The notes: generated by a model from the letters alone, not told the origin. A stretch of DNA of 64,000 nucleotides from Cinclus cinclus (GCF_963662255.1 NC_085047.1:98525619-98589618), one strand, 5' to 3'; shown: positions 11,818-26,459, counted from the first letter of the stretch. A program made the numbers and translations.

Positions 11818-14800
11818 TGTTCCTTCATCTTGATAAAGAACCACCATATTTGTAGGGAGGGATGGGGACGTGCATTTTTGTTTTATACATGGATGTACAT
11901 GATTGTGGTCCAGGGACATCTCAACAGAAGGTGCCTATGGAACACCATGGGGTGCAGTGGCCCCTGCACAGATTCCTAGGAGGGCCATGGGGCAGTGGAG
12001 GAAGAGCCTCCCAAAGCAGGCTGAAAACCAGCCTCCATTTTTATGGAAACCTGCAGAAAATGTCGTGTCAGCCCAGACTGCCAGTTCTCCTGCGTTACCT
12101 CTGCTGGAGCAAACTTATTCACAGCTCACTCCAAATCCCACCCAGCTTTTCCCTACCTGCTGCTCCCCATGCTCCAGCCCACCCCCACTCTGAGATGGAC
12201 CCAGGAACAGGAAAGGATCCTTAGAAAGATGCTTATAGGTGAAGAAAAAAACACCAAAAAAAAAAAAAAAAGCCTAAACATACAACTGAAGAATTCTTCT
12301 ATCACTAAGCAGCCCAAGAGTCAGGAAAATATTAAAGGTCTGGGAACACCAACAAAAAATAAAATTATTAGAGCCGTAACAAACAAGGATTTACACCAGT
12401 ATTCCCACTGCAGAGAATGATTTTGTGGGGTTCTTTTCCCTTGAAATTAATTATTGGAGTACAGATTGCTTCATAAGGGGTAAAAAAATCCCTGAAATGG
12501 CATCCCAGAAACATTTTGTTCAATTAATGTTTTTAATTATTATTATTATTATTATTATTATTATGCAAAACAACAAAGAACTTCTTTTCTTGTTACCTTT
12601 AAAACCCATACTTAATGTGATTTTTGTCAGTTTAAGAGCTGCATAAACCTCATTCTTGCGCAGAGCAAGAAAACAGGCAATACCTCATTAAATGGTTTCA
12701 GAGGTATATGGTGAGCTTGTCTCCCATTGTGGACACCTTCCACTTCATCCAAACACACAAGTAGACAGCTGTTTTGTGGGTTTTTTTTCCTTTTCTTTTC
12801 CTACCCCTATAACCCTCCATAATTTCAGTCCTTGTAAAAGGAAAATTTCTGCAGTGGTCAAGCACACCTTCAGGGGGTCTTTTCTATGAGAACCTCTGCT
12901 GTGTCCAAGGACTTAATGTTTCTTATTTGCCTATGAAAAATCTCTGATAAGGGATGTAAGATAGAAGGGTAGCAAGGCAGAATTACCAGAGGGCAACCAG
13001 AGTCCCAGCCCCACAATACTGAACAATACGTAAGAATAGCTCTGCATTTCCCCAGATTATCCCTGGACATCAGCCCTCCTCTACACTCTCTCCATACAAC
13101 ACTTGTAAAGCATCAACTCCTAACAGGCTAAAGCAATGCATGGGTTTCAGGTATGTGGGTCCCAGGGGGTCACAAACCTGCTGCCAACAGCTGTGGGATG
13201 TAGCAAGGCCTGGAGACATCTGGTTTGCTTCCCAAGGAGTCAGTCAGACCTGGGACAGAGGGTGCTGAGCATCCATGGCTGCGGGGAGGGATTCAGGCTG
13301 GAGAGGAGTCACGCAGGAAAAGGGTGGGGGTAGAGGAGAAGCCAGGTTTTGTACATGTGTAGTAAAGACAGTAGTAACCCAGTGACTGCAGGTATTGCAG
13401 AGGTCAGCTCTGGGGAGCTGTGCTAAGAACTTCCTGTAAAAAAAATCTGCCCATTCTCCCAAAGTCTTAATGACAGGAGAGAATGAAGTAAATTAATCAA
13501 TCTTTCACTAAATGCATGTATTCCTGAAGTTGAAAGTGTTTTCCCAGTTCATTGAACAAATCCACATTTGCTAGGACATTTTCAGTCACTTAAGTTTAGA
13601 AATCCAGACAATTACTAAAGAGAAGAAAGTTGGATTATTCCTGTGCTTATCTTTCAGAAGAGAAAACTCTTGCAGACTATACTTAACAACCTAAGAGGGG
13701 GAAAACAAACAAACATTAGAAAGGCTTGAAGACTTTGTGGAAGAAAAGATCTAATCCTGACTGTGAGAGTATTCTGACAATATAATAAGAGAAAATAATA
13801 CATCCCTTTAAAGTCATTCTGTACATTTTGTATTGTACCTATATATTCACTGGAAAGCATAACTGAATCATAAAAAGAATATGTTATGTGAAATTCAGTG
13901 TAAAATATAAATGAGCTGGTTAAGGGTCATGTGTCTCATAAGCCAAAACAGAGAGTGTTCAGTCTGGGTAGCTGCACCTTCAACATGAACTGGGGAAAAA
14001 GGGGAAATGTGCTTGTGTGCAGGCAGGTTTCTTATGAGCACACCTGAAGCTTTGCTCTTGTGGCAAGAAGAGGGTTGAGTGGTGCATGTGCTACACTGCA
14101 TGGAGGTAAGGAAAGAGCACACACTCAGGCTGACCACCAAGGCAAAGCTCCCAGTCTTTAAAGAGATATTTTGAGATTTTTAACATTCATTTGTTGTAGA
14201 TAGTGTCCAAGGTGGTAATTTAAATAGAACTTTCAATTTGACAAAAAAAAGGTTGTTAAGTAGGCCTTCCAAAAATGTGTGCACACTTGTCTCCAAGGGC
14301 TTTAAAACTGGCACAGTAATATTTCAATCAGCTGAAAAAGCTACAGGGTAAGATAAAAATCTCCTTAGGTTGAAGAACTGACAATTTGGTTATTCTTTCA
14401 TTCCTACCCCAACTTTTACTTACCTACAGACATATACAACAGACTGAAACTGTATTAGTCACATTTGGAAACTTTTCTCTTGCAAATACCAGTTGTTTCC
14501 TCCTCTTGATTGACTAGATTCTTTCTCTGCTAAAGTTTCGTTGTGTAAAGCATCTGTTTTCAAGGACCACTAACAATTTTAATACGACTTTCTTATATTT
14601 GCAGATGCTCTCATCTGTATTCACTCTAGTGCTCACAGCCAACTCTGAAGGCAGAAAAAACTTCAAGGACTGAACATACTCAGTGTCTTGTATGTTTTTA
14701 GTAAATACAGATTTCTTAACCATCACTCTGCTGCTTGTGAGGGTCAGGTTTTAATGTTACAGTAGAAAAACAGGTTAAAAACACACCTGGAAGAAAATCT

Positions 14801-17800
14801 CAGTTTTCAGCACAAATTTACATGGCCAACTTTGCCAATAATAGCCTAGTGGTCTTGTTCCAAAAATCCTAGAGGGAGTTCAGTTGTTTCCACTTCAAAG
14901 AAGCAAAACATTTCATTGCCCTCTGAGACTTCTTACATATTATGTATAAACCTTCAGACACCAAAATGAGTGCAGTGCACACAAAGTAAATTATGTATAT
15001 TTTGAATTGTGTGCAATAAGTGACCATAAGAACTAACAAGAGGAATACAAGTTCTTATTCCACTTAGGGTCATGCTTTTCTGCTTTCTTCAGTTCTTTCA
15101 GATTATTTAGCAAGGAACCAATTCAAAATTCACTGAATGGCTATACCTCTAGGATCAAAATCTCAGCATGGTCCAAAATATCTGAGATAAAGAAAAGAAA
15201 GAGAGAGAAGATAATTTTTCTTTACTTGCAATAACTTATTTCTTGTTGAAGCCATAACCAGTATTTCTGTCCTGAAGATACCTGGGCAACCCTGGCACAG
15301 CAGCCTGAAGGACCACACTATTGCTTTTATCCATTTGCACCTGAATGAAAACTTTGCTGTTAGGCACAATCATGTGCCCTGGAATGGATATTTCCATTTC
15401 AAGAGCTTTAGGCCAAAATAAAGAGCATATCACTGAAAATTTTGGTTTTATTTTCTTGGAAATAATCCCACATTTCATTCCAAATCAAGCAAACACTTGT
15501 CAGGACCTAAACCAAAAATTTCAGTCAGCTCTGGTGCCCCCCCAGAATATACACACTGTCAGTCAAATGTTTAGCACTTTTACCTGGGGCATGTAAAATT
15601 TAGTTTAAATCTCATTCTCTGTGTAAGGCTATTTAATTTTTATCATCTGCCTTCTACATGCCTTGTTCTTCAACTGATAAGGGTTGTCTGGGCACAGTTC
15701 CCTCACTCTCCTGTTCACAGCACAGAGATTTGTTGGAATACACTGGGCTACTGCCTGCAGGAGGAGCTGCATTATGTCTCACACTCCCAGTGTTATGTCT
15801 CACCTCTCGGTACTGTTGCCTACTTCTTTCTAATATCTGCACATTAATAATGGATGGCATAGCACTACCAGGACACCCTGAGGAAGACCTGCCTGCAAAT
15901 ACCCTTTAGCCTTGCATTTCATAACCTGTCCTCAAAAAACTGGGACAGGAGGTGGAGGGGAAGGGGTTTAAACTGCTCAGGAAGAGAAAGTTGTCAGAAC
16001 TTGGTCTTTCACATTCCTGCTGGACTGGCTATTGAGCAAATTACAGAGATGCCTGACTCCCTTCTATTCATGAAGCATAAAACAACAGAATGCATGCTAC
16101 CCAGCAAGTTCAGACACATAGCTTTAGGGTGCCAAATCTGCATTTTTTTCTTGAAGGAAATAATCCCTCTCCCCAGCCCTGTTTCCAAGGGAATTAAAGA
16201 GAATCTCCCAGCCTATCCCTCCAGGCTTGCCTATACAAAAGCAGCACTCATAAGAGCATTTATCTCTTGAGGCAGAATAGTTTTTCTAACTACTAAATAA
16301 AATATTAAAATAAAGAACTATTCATTGTTAACATCTTTAAAAAGAACTTTTTATATAGCTACAGAAAATAAACCTGCAACTAATATCCTGAGTTTGAGAG
16401 TGTTACTGATCTTGCCTAGTCGATCTAGTACATTGCTTTAGAGAATAAGAAAGATAATATAGACCCTCTGGGTGGGATTTCTTAGAATGGGCTCAGAGGA
16501 GAGCAGTTCTAGAGGCAGTTGTATAGCAGGGAAGCCACCCCTTCTCTTCACTGGTCCCTTAGTAGAAAAAAATATTCATATTTCACTCCTGCCCCTTACA
16601 GCAGGGACACTATATGTACCATAGATCCTGATGCAGATAAGCCCTTATCTTCCAACTCACTGTCCTTATTTCACTGTGCTGGGCACAGGATGGCCCCTAA
16701 AGACAACTCCACACTGAGCAGTGTTAAAGCTTCTGAGGGGTCATGGCTGAGAAATGTAGAGGTGTGGAAAGCATGAAGTATACAATAGGACAGAACAGAG
16801 AAAAAAAGATATACAAAACACAGAGAAAACAAGGATTTTTTTCATAAGCAATTTTGTGAGAAGAACAGACAGATGGAAACACTAAACAAAGGCTGCAGTG
16901 ACTGCTCTTGGTACAATGGGATGAGTGGTAAGGAGGAAGGCAATTTCCTATAATATTAGTCCCAAGGTGGGGGCTTGCACAAAATTAGTAAAGTGAAGGA
17001 CTTAATCACTTGCCCAGCAGCTTTCTCTGCAACTTAGTATTAAAATAAGGAATCTTCTGGAGGGACTGAACTCCATCAACAAAGCATTTTTTACCATTCT
17101 TGTGTCTGGCTACATCAGTGAGGGGTGCTGAGAGTCCCTGTCATGAACACATGTGCCACTGCCAGTCAGGGCAGCAAAAGGTCACTGGATTATCCTTTAG
17201 CTGAGATGGATTAAGCCAGAAAACACAGTACAGAAGGCCTTCAGTTGCTGCAAGATCTTAAGCGCTGATACCCAGTTTCTGGAGAGAATCCCAGAGATTT
17301 TGTGGAAAGCACATGTTCATGGGAAGAAAGAAGGCAAGCAAGGATTCCTTGATAGGGATAGGCTCTGAAAAAAATTAAAATGGTAATTTGTCCGAGTAGG
17401 TTAAGCATAGGTATACAAAAATCTTCAAACTGCTGAAGCTAGCTGTTGAACTAGTAGGGATATAGTCATCCCATCTCAGTACTGTGTGAACACAGTAGAT
17501 TTCAACAGCCTGCCTGAAAGCCACAGCTCATCATCCTCTTCAAAATCCTAGAGCTTCTTGATATAGTGATGAGCTGCTTTGGAATACTCATCCCAATGTT
17601 TTACATTGCAAAACATGCAAGTTAACTCCCTATTTGGCTAAGACAGAAGGTGTCTGGATCAGCAAGGTTGAAGCTGAACCTCCTGCTCTACCACACGTGC
17701 TCCCATATGTGCTCTTTTCTTCCGTGATAGTGGAGGCCTTAGGAGTCACTAACAAAGAATTGCAACCCAATCTGCTTTTCCAGATAGAGCTGCCAAAAAG

Positions 17801-18139
17801 AGAGCTTTGGGAAACTGTTGATTCTTCCATCATCCCAGTGGTCAGGATACAGTGGCCTTCCCAGACATTGAGAGAACAAGTTGCCAGTGTGCAATTCTAT
17901 CCCAGGTGATGCCCAAGACACCACAACACAATTAGGGATAGCAGCACAGCTGGGATGATACCAAAGATGGTATCTTTGCTTACAAAATTTATCTTGAGAG
18001 AAAAATAAGGCAAAACCTAAACATTTTGGGTAGCTAGAGCAGCAATGTCAGTTAAAAGTTCTGAATGGGCATTTAGTGTATTTTTATTTCGTGCTGCCTG
18101 AAAGTTTATGGCATAAGAAGCATATGGCATAAACTACTA
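11818..18139. other. Intergenic, no gene recognised
   Basis: Mixed sequence with one (ATT)n run. 11850-12230 and 13130-13420 are more GC-rich than the surroundings and have several overlapping open frames, none with recognisable homology. Confidence 0.65.
12535..12564. repeat. (ATT)n microsatellite
   Basis: About ten uninterrupted trinucleotide units. Confidence 0.95.
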
Positions 18140-18180
18140 CATCATCACATCACATCACATCACATCACATCACATCACAT
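18140..18180. repeat. (CATCA)n pentanucleotide repeat
   Basis: About eight near-perfect 5-bp units. Confidence 0.95.
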
Positions 18181-21100
18181 GATGTTCATCTCAGCCCACC
18201 TCATTCAGTTTGCTGAGCATCTGTCATGCAATATGGTAGTAAATACTAAGAAACATTTTAGGATTGCTCCTGCCCATGAGAACAGGCCTTAGGATGTTGC
18301 CCACCTCATGCTTGTGATGACAGAAGAGCTGAAACTAGGGCTACGGTGTTGCTTTTCCCCAAGTGCTCTTCCAAAACATTGGGAAAGGACACCTGCCACA
18401 CCTGGGGTCCTGCAAGGATTAGTCTTACATGCAGTGTTCTTATATGCTCCCTACAATATCCAGGAATGGATGTCTAAAATAAAGTCATTCTAATGGGCAC
18501 AGATTGCCTTTGATGTGAGCCATGAGGACATTTCTTGGAATTCTGTGTTTATAATCCCACCAAGCGCTCCAGGCACCGCCTGAGGAACGCACAAAGGTCT
18601 GGCTACTGTTTCTGTCACAGCACAAACACTTGCTTTACACTTGCTCCTCTGACAGTTTAAATCTCAGCTCTCCAAATGATAATTCCTTGCATTCAGTCAG
18701 ATGAAATGGTCAGTATCACATGAGTCTGTTCTGGCTTGCAGTGCCATCCTGTTAACACGAATCCCCAAACAGATTTTGTTTGGCAGCCCAACCATTCAGT
18801 ATTCACTCCAGAGTAGCTCTGGTGTTAAGCATGTGACAACAAGTGAAAACACTGAAACAGAACTTAATGCCCTTAGAAAAGGGATCTTAGAAAAGATCCC
18901 ACAAACAAAGCTAATTTTATGTCTGTTCCACTGTATCTACAGGAGTGTAAATTCAGGAAACATTAAAGGTAGTTCAAGCCCCCAGACTGACAGAGAGAGC
19001 TGGGCAATGAGTCTCTTTCTCTGGTTAATCCCTTTGTGGGAACATGGTCCAAAACTCTCATACTTTAAAGAAAAGCCACAGGCTCTGACATGCAACAGAT
19101 ATTTTGATATTTTCTGCTGATCTTGTTATGTGACTTCTATCCTAGTTTACTGAATAAAACTATAAAGCTGAAAGGCCTGTATGCATGTATTTTAAGAAAA
19201 GTCCTTTTTTTCCTTGTCTCCCTCCGCATTGAACATCTAGTTCACAGGGGACAAGCTTGGCAGGGTTTTGGCTGCAGCCACAAGGAACTTAGCCCAGCAG
19301 CCTGTTTGCTGGGTGGAAGAATTAAGGTATTCAGCAGTGTTCTTGCTGATGCCAATATAATGGGTTTACACTAACACAACTGTAAAGTGAGCATAAACTT
19401 TCTAAGCAGAAAGGTCTGCTGCAGTCGCCCTGCTAGTGTGTTTGCACAGGCTTGCCAAATAAACAACATTCTCTCCTGGGTGACTGGAAACAAGTGTGAG
19501 AAGTCCTGAGTGTGAGATGCTAATCCTCATGGTATAATCTCGTCACTGCTCCACAAAGGCTTCTCCAGTCACTGGATATCTGGCAGGGTCACAGCAAAGC
19601 CTGAGGGCTGGCAGTGAGAGCTGGATATGTGGCCACTCTGAGGTCCTGCCTGCAGCTGAGTTAAGGATGCAAAAATCCTGGGCTCATGGCCTGCCCACCT
19701 TGCCCCTGGCACAGTCTTGTCCTGCACAAAACCACCAGGCAGGGAGGGACATGCTGTGGGGGGAATCAGAGCCATGGAGAGATAGAGACCCAGGGTGTGG
19801 AGATAGAAATAAGTCCCCGGGCCCTGTGGAGGAGCCAGCATCACTCCTGCTGCAGCCACACAGGGCTGTGCACAGCTGACACTGATGGTGGAGGCTCGGT
19901 GTGCTCCTCATTGTAGTAATGAGGGTGGAGGGGGGCTTGCTGCCAGTGAGGGCTTTGTCCACAGCACTGGCAAATCCACCAAACTGCCTATAAAAACGTG
20001 GACATGCACCAAGTGGCAAAAGCATCATGACAGTGGTTCATGCTTTCTTTTTCTCTCTCCCCTCCAACTAAGAAACCTTTTAAGTTTTTTTTTTTCAGAG
20101 GTAAATGCAAACCTGTGGGTCTGCACAAGGCAGCTTTTGGCTTTTGATATTGAGTCCAAACCTGGCCCTGTAATAGACATGCAGAAGTGTTTGCTGCCCT
20201 TTTCTAATGTGCAGCACTGCAGAGAAATGCCCTCCTTGCTGTGCCTAGACAAGTTTATAGAAACGCTAGGTATTTTTTAAAAAAGGAAAAAAAATTGGGA
20301 GGATAGTACTTGTTAAGTTGTAAATTCAAATCATGACCCGGAAACTCTGATCTTATCCCATTCCTTTTAGTTTTCAGGGGTTCACAATAGCTCACTGTGC
20401 ATGTTGTGGCAAATGTCCAGAATTAGACAGAAGTTATCCACATTTTCTGTTATGACTGATATGAGCTTTGGTATAAAAGAAAATGGCACATGACCCTTAA
20501 TAGCATGGTTTTATTGTACTTGGTGCCCAAATTTATTTCCTTGCTTTATACTGCACTCAGTTCTGTGTTAATCCACTGGGTGGGGGCTGATCAGAATTGA
20601 CATGGGATATTTCTTACTTGCTTGAAGGAAAAACGGTCATAGAAGATTTATTTAAAAATCTTTTCTATGAAAAGGGATGATGGCACTTTCAGTCTTCCCA
20701 GTCTCCTATGGTTACTTTTATTCTTCCACTGCCATCTGCATCCCGGATGCTACTTATCCATGGCCTTAAGGTAATCCCTTGACACCAGAGGAAACAACAA
20801 TTACATGTGCTCCCTTTCTACTCCCTTAAAACACAGAGTAGAAAATTGCCTGAGGGTAGTATGAATATTAAACCAAAAATCTTCTGAACAGCTCTCCTCA
20901 CAGGGGAGCACAGGTTTCTCTCCCTCTTTTGTACACAAGGCACATCCTACATTCCCTGTGCATATGAAGATCAGTGAGATGAAGGAGCAGAGCAGAGAAA
21001 TAGTAAATAAAACCAAGACCCCCACAACAACCACAAACAGGACACACACCACAGGCAGGGACACACACTTGTAGCAGGGACCTGAACACTGCCCTGCCCC

Positions 21101-23053
21101 ATCCCAGGAGGATGTGAGAGTACCTCCATTTCTCAGGGCTTACCTGCAGTGACAATTGGATATTTCCTTGTGGGCAGGGGCAGGAGTGATGAATTTCTCC
21201 TACCAGAGAGAAATTAAGGTTTCTCTGGAATCCTTAATTTCTTTTCAGCCCCTCGCCTTTGCACTTCCCCACTATTCTGCAAGAGGAGTGAAACAGAAGT
21301 TTCTGGTACCAGCTAGCAAGGGCTCATTTTGCAGCAGTAACACCACTGCTTTCCCAAGGCTCCTGGATCAGTTTGTCTGGCTCTCAGGGAAGACTCTCAT
21401 TTGGTGTCCAAAGGGCTGCCTCAGAATATGAGACATTCTATTTACTCCCAGCACAAAATGTGGTGCTGGCACAAGGCACATGAAGCTCTCCCAAGCTCCC
21501 TGTGCCTTTAAACACCATGGGCCATACCCACATGCTCCAGCCCTTGGGACACTGGAGTCTCAGCATAACACAAGCCAAAACAGCTCAAGCAATTGAATTT
21601 TCAGTGCTGAGCAGCTGTCCAAGGGTCCCAGGGCACGGAAACTTCCACATAGATCCCAAGTACTGGGCAGCGCGTCCTCAGGTGTGCTTCTCTGTCCTTG
21701 GGGAAAGGCATCAGCTTCTCAGCTGAGCTCTGCCACCATGGGCTGTGGGAGAGACACGCACACACCACCTCCCTGCCCACAGGATTCAGTCCAGTGGGAG
21801 AGGCTTGAGGAAGGCAGGACCTGAAAGTTGTGTGTGGTCCATTGATGAGTGCTGTGCAGCTGCTGCACTGAGCTTGGTCCCTCCCACTAACCAGTGGGAT
21901 GGGAGAACAAGATTATAGATACTCAGAGTTTAAATATTCCTGGTAAATACCAGGAGTATTGTTCAGGAGATGACAGGAGGGACATATTGAAGATTACTTC
22001 TTCAGTCGTGGCTAGTGCACAAGGCAGAATAAAGGAGCCATAAAACCAGAAGAAAAGCAGAACAAAAGGCAGTGTGACTCTGTCCCTGCATTTGTGTAGC
22101 AATGCCATTGCAGCAAGGCTCAAAATTCACATATAGTCTCACACTCATCTTCTCACTAGCACCAGGATCAGACAGAATTAATTACAGTGCCATGAGGGAC
22201 AAGACATGAAAGATAGCAGGGCCTCATCACATCTACTGGGTTCTCTGGACCTTGCTCTACTCCACCACACCAATTCTCGGTATTTTCAACTACAAATCTC
22301 GACTCTTCAAGGACAGGAAAACGTGAAGATTTGGAAACTTGTCTGGTAGTGGCAAACATGGGAAAACAGCATTCACTTTGCATTACAAACTTTCTCCCAC
22401 TTTCTTTCCTTATTTTTTAAATTATCTTTGCTGTTTCTTTGACAGGGGAGCCTCCCAGGTCCCTGGGTTGTACCACTTTCTTGCCACTGTCAGAGTTATA
22501 AGCAATAGGTTCCTCCAAAATAACAATCATCCACTGAAAGCCCCAATGGGATGAGGCTTCAGAGCTCTTTTTTCTTTCAATTCTAGTCCTTTTTTCACAG
22601 ACTGAAAATTGGCTTATACTACTGGAACCAGGGCTTTTTGGTTATTTTTTAGGAATATTTCAGAAAAGCCTTCTTGCAACTCTGAGCTCTTTCAGGGCTC
22701 CCGCTCTCCCTGCAATCAGAAATAAGGCCACAACTACACAATGTCGATAGCACCCTGGGCAAAAGCACAGCTGGTAACCTTTAGCTGCTGTTCAGAGCTA
22801 CAGAAATAGCCTTTGGGTGAAAGGAAGAGTTTGTTCAGCATTTCACGCTTTTAAACCTTTTTTGGGAGAAAAGCCAGATGCTGCTTCCATATTCAACACT
22901 CCATCTCCCCAAAGTGATCATTTGATTCTTGTCTTCGAGTGAACGGTGTGTTTGTACTTCAGTAACCCTGCTTGGCAGGTTACCATGTGCATTTGTTATT
23001 TTCTGCATGATAAAGTGCTTTTCAGTCTGAACTAACTTTCTTACTTAGTTTAT
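18181..23053. other. Intergenic, no gene recognised
   Basis: 19560-20000 and 21430-21760 are relatively GC-rich and open in several frames on both strands. None of the possible products resembles a known protein. Confidence 0.65.
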
Positions 23054-23193
23054 TTTCCTTCCTTCCTTCCTTCCTTCCTTCCTTCCTTCCTTCCTTCCTT
23101 CCTTCCTTCCTTCCTTCCTTCCTTCCTTCCTTCCTTCCTTCCTTCCTTCCTTCCTTCCTTCTTCCTTCCTTCCTTCCTTCCTTCCTTCCTTCC
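23054..23193. repeat. (TTCC)n microsatellite, about 140 bp
   Basis: Over thirty tetranucleotide units, nearly perfect, with one base slip near 23160. The strand is all pyrimidine. Confidence 0.97.
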
Positions 23194-23370
23194 ATGGTGT
23201 CTCTAATTCACCTCTGTGAAGTTAAGGACAGCAATCAGGGTCAGATGGTTGTGGCTGAAGAGTTTTGGCACTCTAAAGGATGCCTTGGTTGGTCAATAGT
23301 CTTTTTTCAAAGCAGAAAAAATTTGGATTTCTGTTAAGATTATGCAGAAAAAAAAAATTCCAAGACCTGG

Positions 23371-23394
23371 TTTTTGTTTTTTTTTTTTTTTTTT
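23371..23394. repeat. Poly(T) run
   Basis: A run of T with one G near its start, followed by AATTAA. Confidence 0.85.
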
Positions 23395-23870
23395 AATTAA
23401 AGCCCACAGCTATGGGTTGGAAGTAGACAAAGGGAAATGGAATAAATAGAGCAAACCCACCAAAAGGAAATGGTGATTGAAGTGTCTATTCATGTCCCCT
23501 TTGTTTAAAATAGACATTTTTAAAAGTCATTCTCTTTTATTCAAAAGTTTGGATAATCATTAGAAGAGTGCACAGAGTCTAGGGCTCAAGTCCTCACCCA
23601 GAGAATGTGACAACCACCCAGCTGGAGATACTGCACATGCTTTCACCCCTCCCAACTGCAATTTAAGAAAGAAGTGTAACTTTTTTCCTCCTCCCTCCTT
23701 CCTATTCTCCTCTCTTTGACCCTAAAACTCCAGTGGCAGAGACAAAGCCTTCTTACTTTCTCAGAAGCAGAAGAAAGAGAATTAACGCCCATCTTTCAAA
23801 AGAAAGATTTTATCTGCCTGTCCCCATTTGCCAGTGCCACTTGGGAATCAATACAAGCCATGTCCCTGCT

Positions 23871-23897
23871 ACATATATATATATATACATATATATA
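23871..23897. repeat. (AT)n microsatellite
   Basis: Alternating AT with a single C interruption. Confidence 0.9.
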
Positions 23898-26426
23898 AAA
23901 TGCCCAAATTAATTAAAACACAGTCTGTTCATTAACATTTTCACTTCATCTGGAAACAGAGTTTTCAATGAATAAAGAAATCCAACTTTAAAACCAACCA
24001 ACCCACCAGTCACACAACAAAAAGAGGCGAAATTCCACATCAGGCAGCAGGTCGCCCCCACTTTACAAAAAGTCTGCATTTCTCACAGAGAAGGCCATGT
24101 CGTGGGCATGACGACGTCCACTCCTACATCTTCTTTTGGACAAAATTACTGATTTCGACCCCAGTGGACCGGCCACCGTTACTTAACCCGGAAAAGGTGT
24201 GGAAACGCGTGTTTCCGCTCAAAATCTAGCAGGGGAAGGAAAAAATAGACCCCTTCTAGCAACCAGCCCTTAACAAGAGACTATCCTTCAAAGAAAGACA
24301 GATGTAGGCTGTATCAAGGTGGCAACAGAAATACCCACCTCTTTTCACTGAATAAAAAGGGAGCCTATGAATAACTTTTCCAGACGCGGATACCACTTTT
24401 TGAGATGCTTTGCACTTCAGAAAAAATTAAATTGAAGCTATTCTCAGAGACGGTGCATTTTATGACCCAGTAGCCTGAGTGTCTACATGCCTGGAACAGC
24501 TCTGTGGTCTCTGCAGCACTGTATGGCTGCAGGTACTTTCCCCTATAGCTACTGCAGCGCAGTATTGCTTGGCAGTTCCCAATGATGTAAGAGGATGTAC
24601 TGATGTCAAAATTCTTTTTAATGCAACTGAGAACCATATCCACTGCTTTGTAGCTCTGCAAGGTTAAGTATTGCACAATGGACGACTATTTGCTTTTTTA
24701 TTTAAAAAAATGCAAAAAGAAGGGAGGGAGAGACAGAGAGAAGGAACAAGATGAAGCTCAGACATCCCATGTGTTTCCCAGAGGAGAAAGAAGTCCCTGA
24801 TCCTCTGCCAGACCAGCAACACAGGGCAAGCTGGTGCTCCAGAAAAGCCGGAATTGTAATTTCTAGTCTCAACCAATGCCTGTGAAACAAAAAAATCAGT
24901 GAAAAATCAGGTAATAGGCATTATCACCTCCCCACAACATACAACCACAAATTCCAGTCCACTGAACCTCATAATTTGAAGAGCAGAAAAGTTCTTGAGT
25001 GGCACTAAACTATGCCATGGTGGCAGCCTGGGCCCCCAGTGTAGACAGCAGAGTGCTTGAGATTCCTGTAACCAAGGAAGCAGCTGGATTGGTTCAGGTT
25101 TGTATCTCAGAGCCACTCTCAAGTGCTTGGCTGGGCTCCTGCCTGCAGGTTGAAGCAGCAAGCCTCGAGGTTGCTCAAGCACTTGCCAGAGCTCACTGGA
25201 CAACGGACAGAGGAACCAGTCCCACCCTTCTCTCCCCATCTCTGACCCTGTTCCTCCTCCTCCCCTGTGCCCACCACTTGTGAGAGCCACTAAGCCACCT
25301 GAATTTCATGTGTTCCTTGCTCAGGACAAGTTTCAGCCAGATCTACAAGCCCTGGAATTCCTCCCTCCATGAGCTGGTCTAAGGGATGGGATAGAAAAGA
25401 TGAGGGAGAAGGCACAGCTGACCCTATAGCTGAGGAGCATGGTTTAGGAATGCACAGCACAACAGTACAACCACAGCTTGTCTTAAATGATGGCAGCAAC
25501 AGTAATCTTTTAAGTAGTATTTTTAAGTCTGTCTTTTTGTTCTCCCCTGGCTGACAGCTTCCTCACCACATTGGCTTGTACCAATGAGTTGTACTGGATC
25601 CTTGTATTTTTTGTTTCTGCAGCAGAAATGCAACCCCTGCCCCATGGGCAACTCGCAGGCACCCTGTCCTTGGAGCACCCACAGCCCATCTTTCCTGGGC
25701 TCACCTGTGAGTGCAGCACACCCCTCCTCCCAGCTGGGAGACACCTCCTGAGAGAGGTAATTCAGACCAGGAGGGGAAAGTGGTTTATTTACAATCCTAG
25801 GTGTGAACCAGTGTGGTGTGGTAAGAAGTGATGGGAGGGAAATTGAGTTTACCTAGAGGCCTCAAGACCTCCAGAAGGGGACTTCTCTATCACACTCTTT
25901 ATTAAAGCACAGGCCCATAACCCCTTTCCTAAGACAGGAATCCTCTTCCCAAGGGAAAGAGTCAAAGAAAAGTTCTGATACCCTCACACTAGAGACTTTC
26001 CCTGTAAAATTAATTTTATAATCTATTCAAGAGCATGTATTATAGGATCATTTAGGGATCTATAATGGGATATCCCACACAGATCTATCACTCAACATAA
26101 AACTAGAAAACAGTTTTCATGGCTACCTTTCTTGTGAAATATAAAATGGTGTCACTGATTTCAGCCTGGAAAGACTTACAACTAAAACTACATTCTTAAC
26201 CTGCTTGTGATAATTCTGCTGTCCTGTTCAAATGAAAATGACAGAAATAATGTAGTCTTGCCAAGTGTTACTTTAATTTAGTGGAATTTATTTTGCATCT
26301 CTTCTCTTCCACATGACAATCTACTGAAATGTGTGCACACAAGACTGTCCTCCAGCAGTATCTTGTATTCAAGATTTCTTTTGTTTTCATCTTCTGTTGC
26401 ATAAACTATGTAGATGGTAATACACA
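23898..26426. other. Intergenic; CpG-containing patch at about 24025-24235
   Basis: The patch has about a dozen CG dinucleotides in about 200 bp, in a region otherwise nearly free of them. It includes CATGACGACGTCCACTCC, an inverted repeat GTCGT...ACGAC, and GGAAACGCGTGTTTCC, which is close to a palindrome. The rest shows no gene. Confidence 0.5.
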
Positions 26427-26459
26427 AATATATATATATATATATATATACATATATAC
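26427..26459. repeat. (AT)n microsatellite
   Basis: About twelve AT units, then a CATATATACA end. Confidence 0.93.

Noticed and set aside
18140..18180. Possible CRISPR-like or telomere-like array
   Set aside because: It is a simple 5-bp tandem repeat without spacers and is not the TTAGGG telomere unit.
19123..21760. Many overlapping open frames of 60-130 codons on both strands
   Set aside because: The region is GC-richer, so stops are fewer; none of the products shows domain motifs or plausible splice partners.
25690..26190. Possible second LTR: a segment with TTTATT signals and a GGGAGACACC-type start
   Set aside because: I could not find TG...CA ends, a target duplication or a TATA/AATAAA arrangement.
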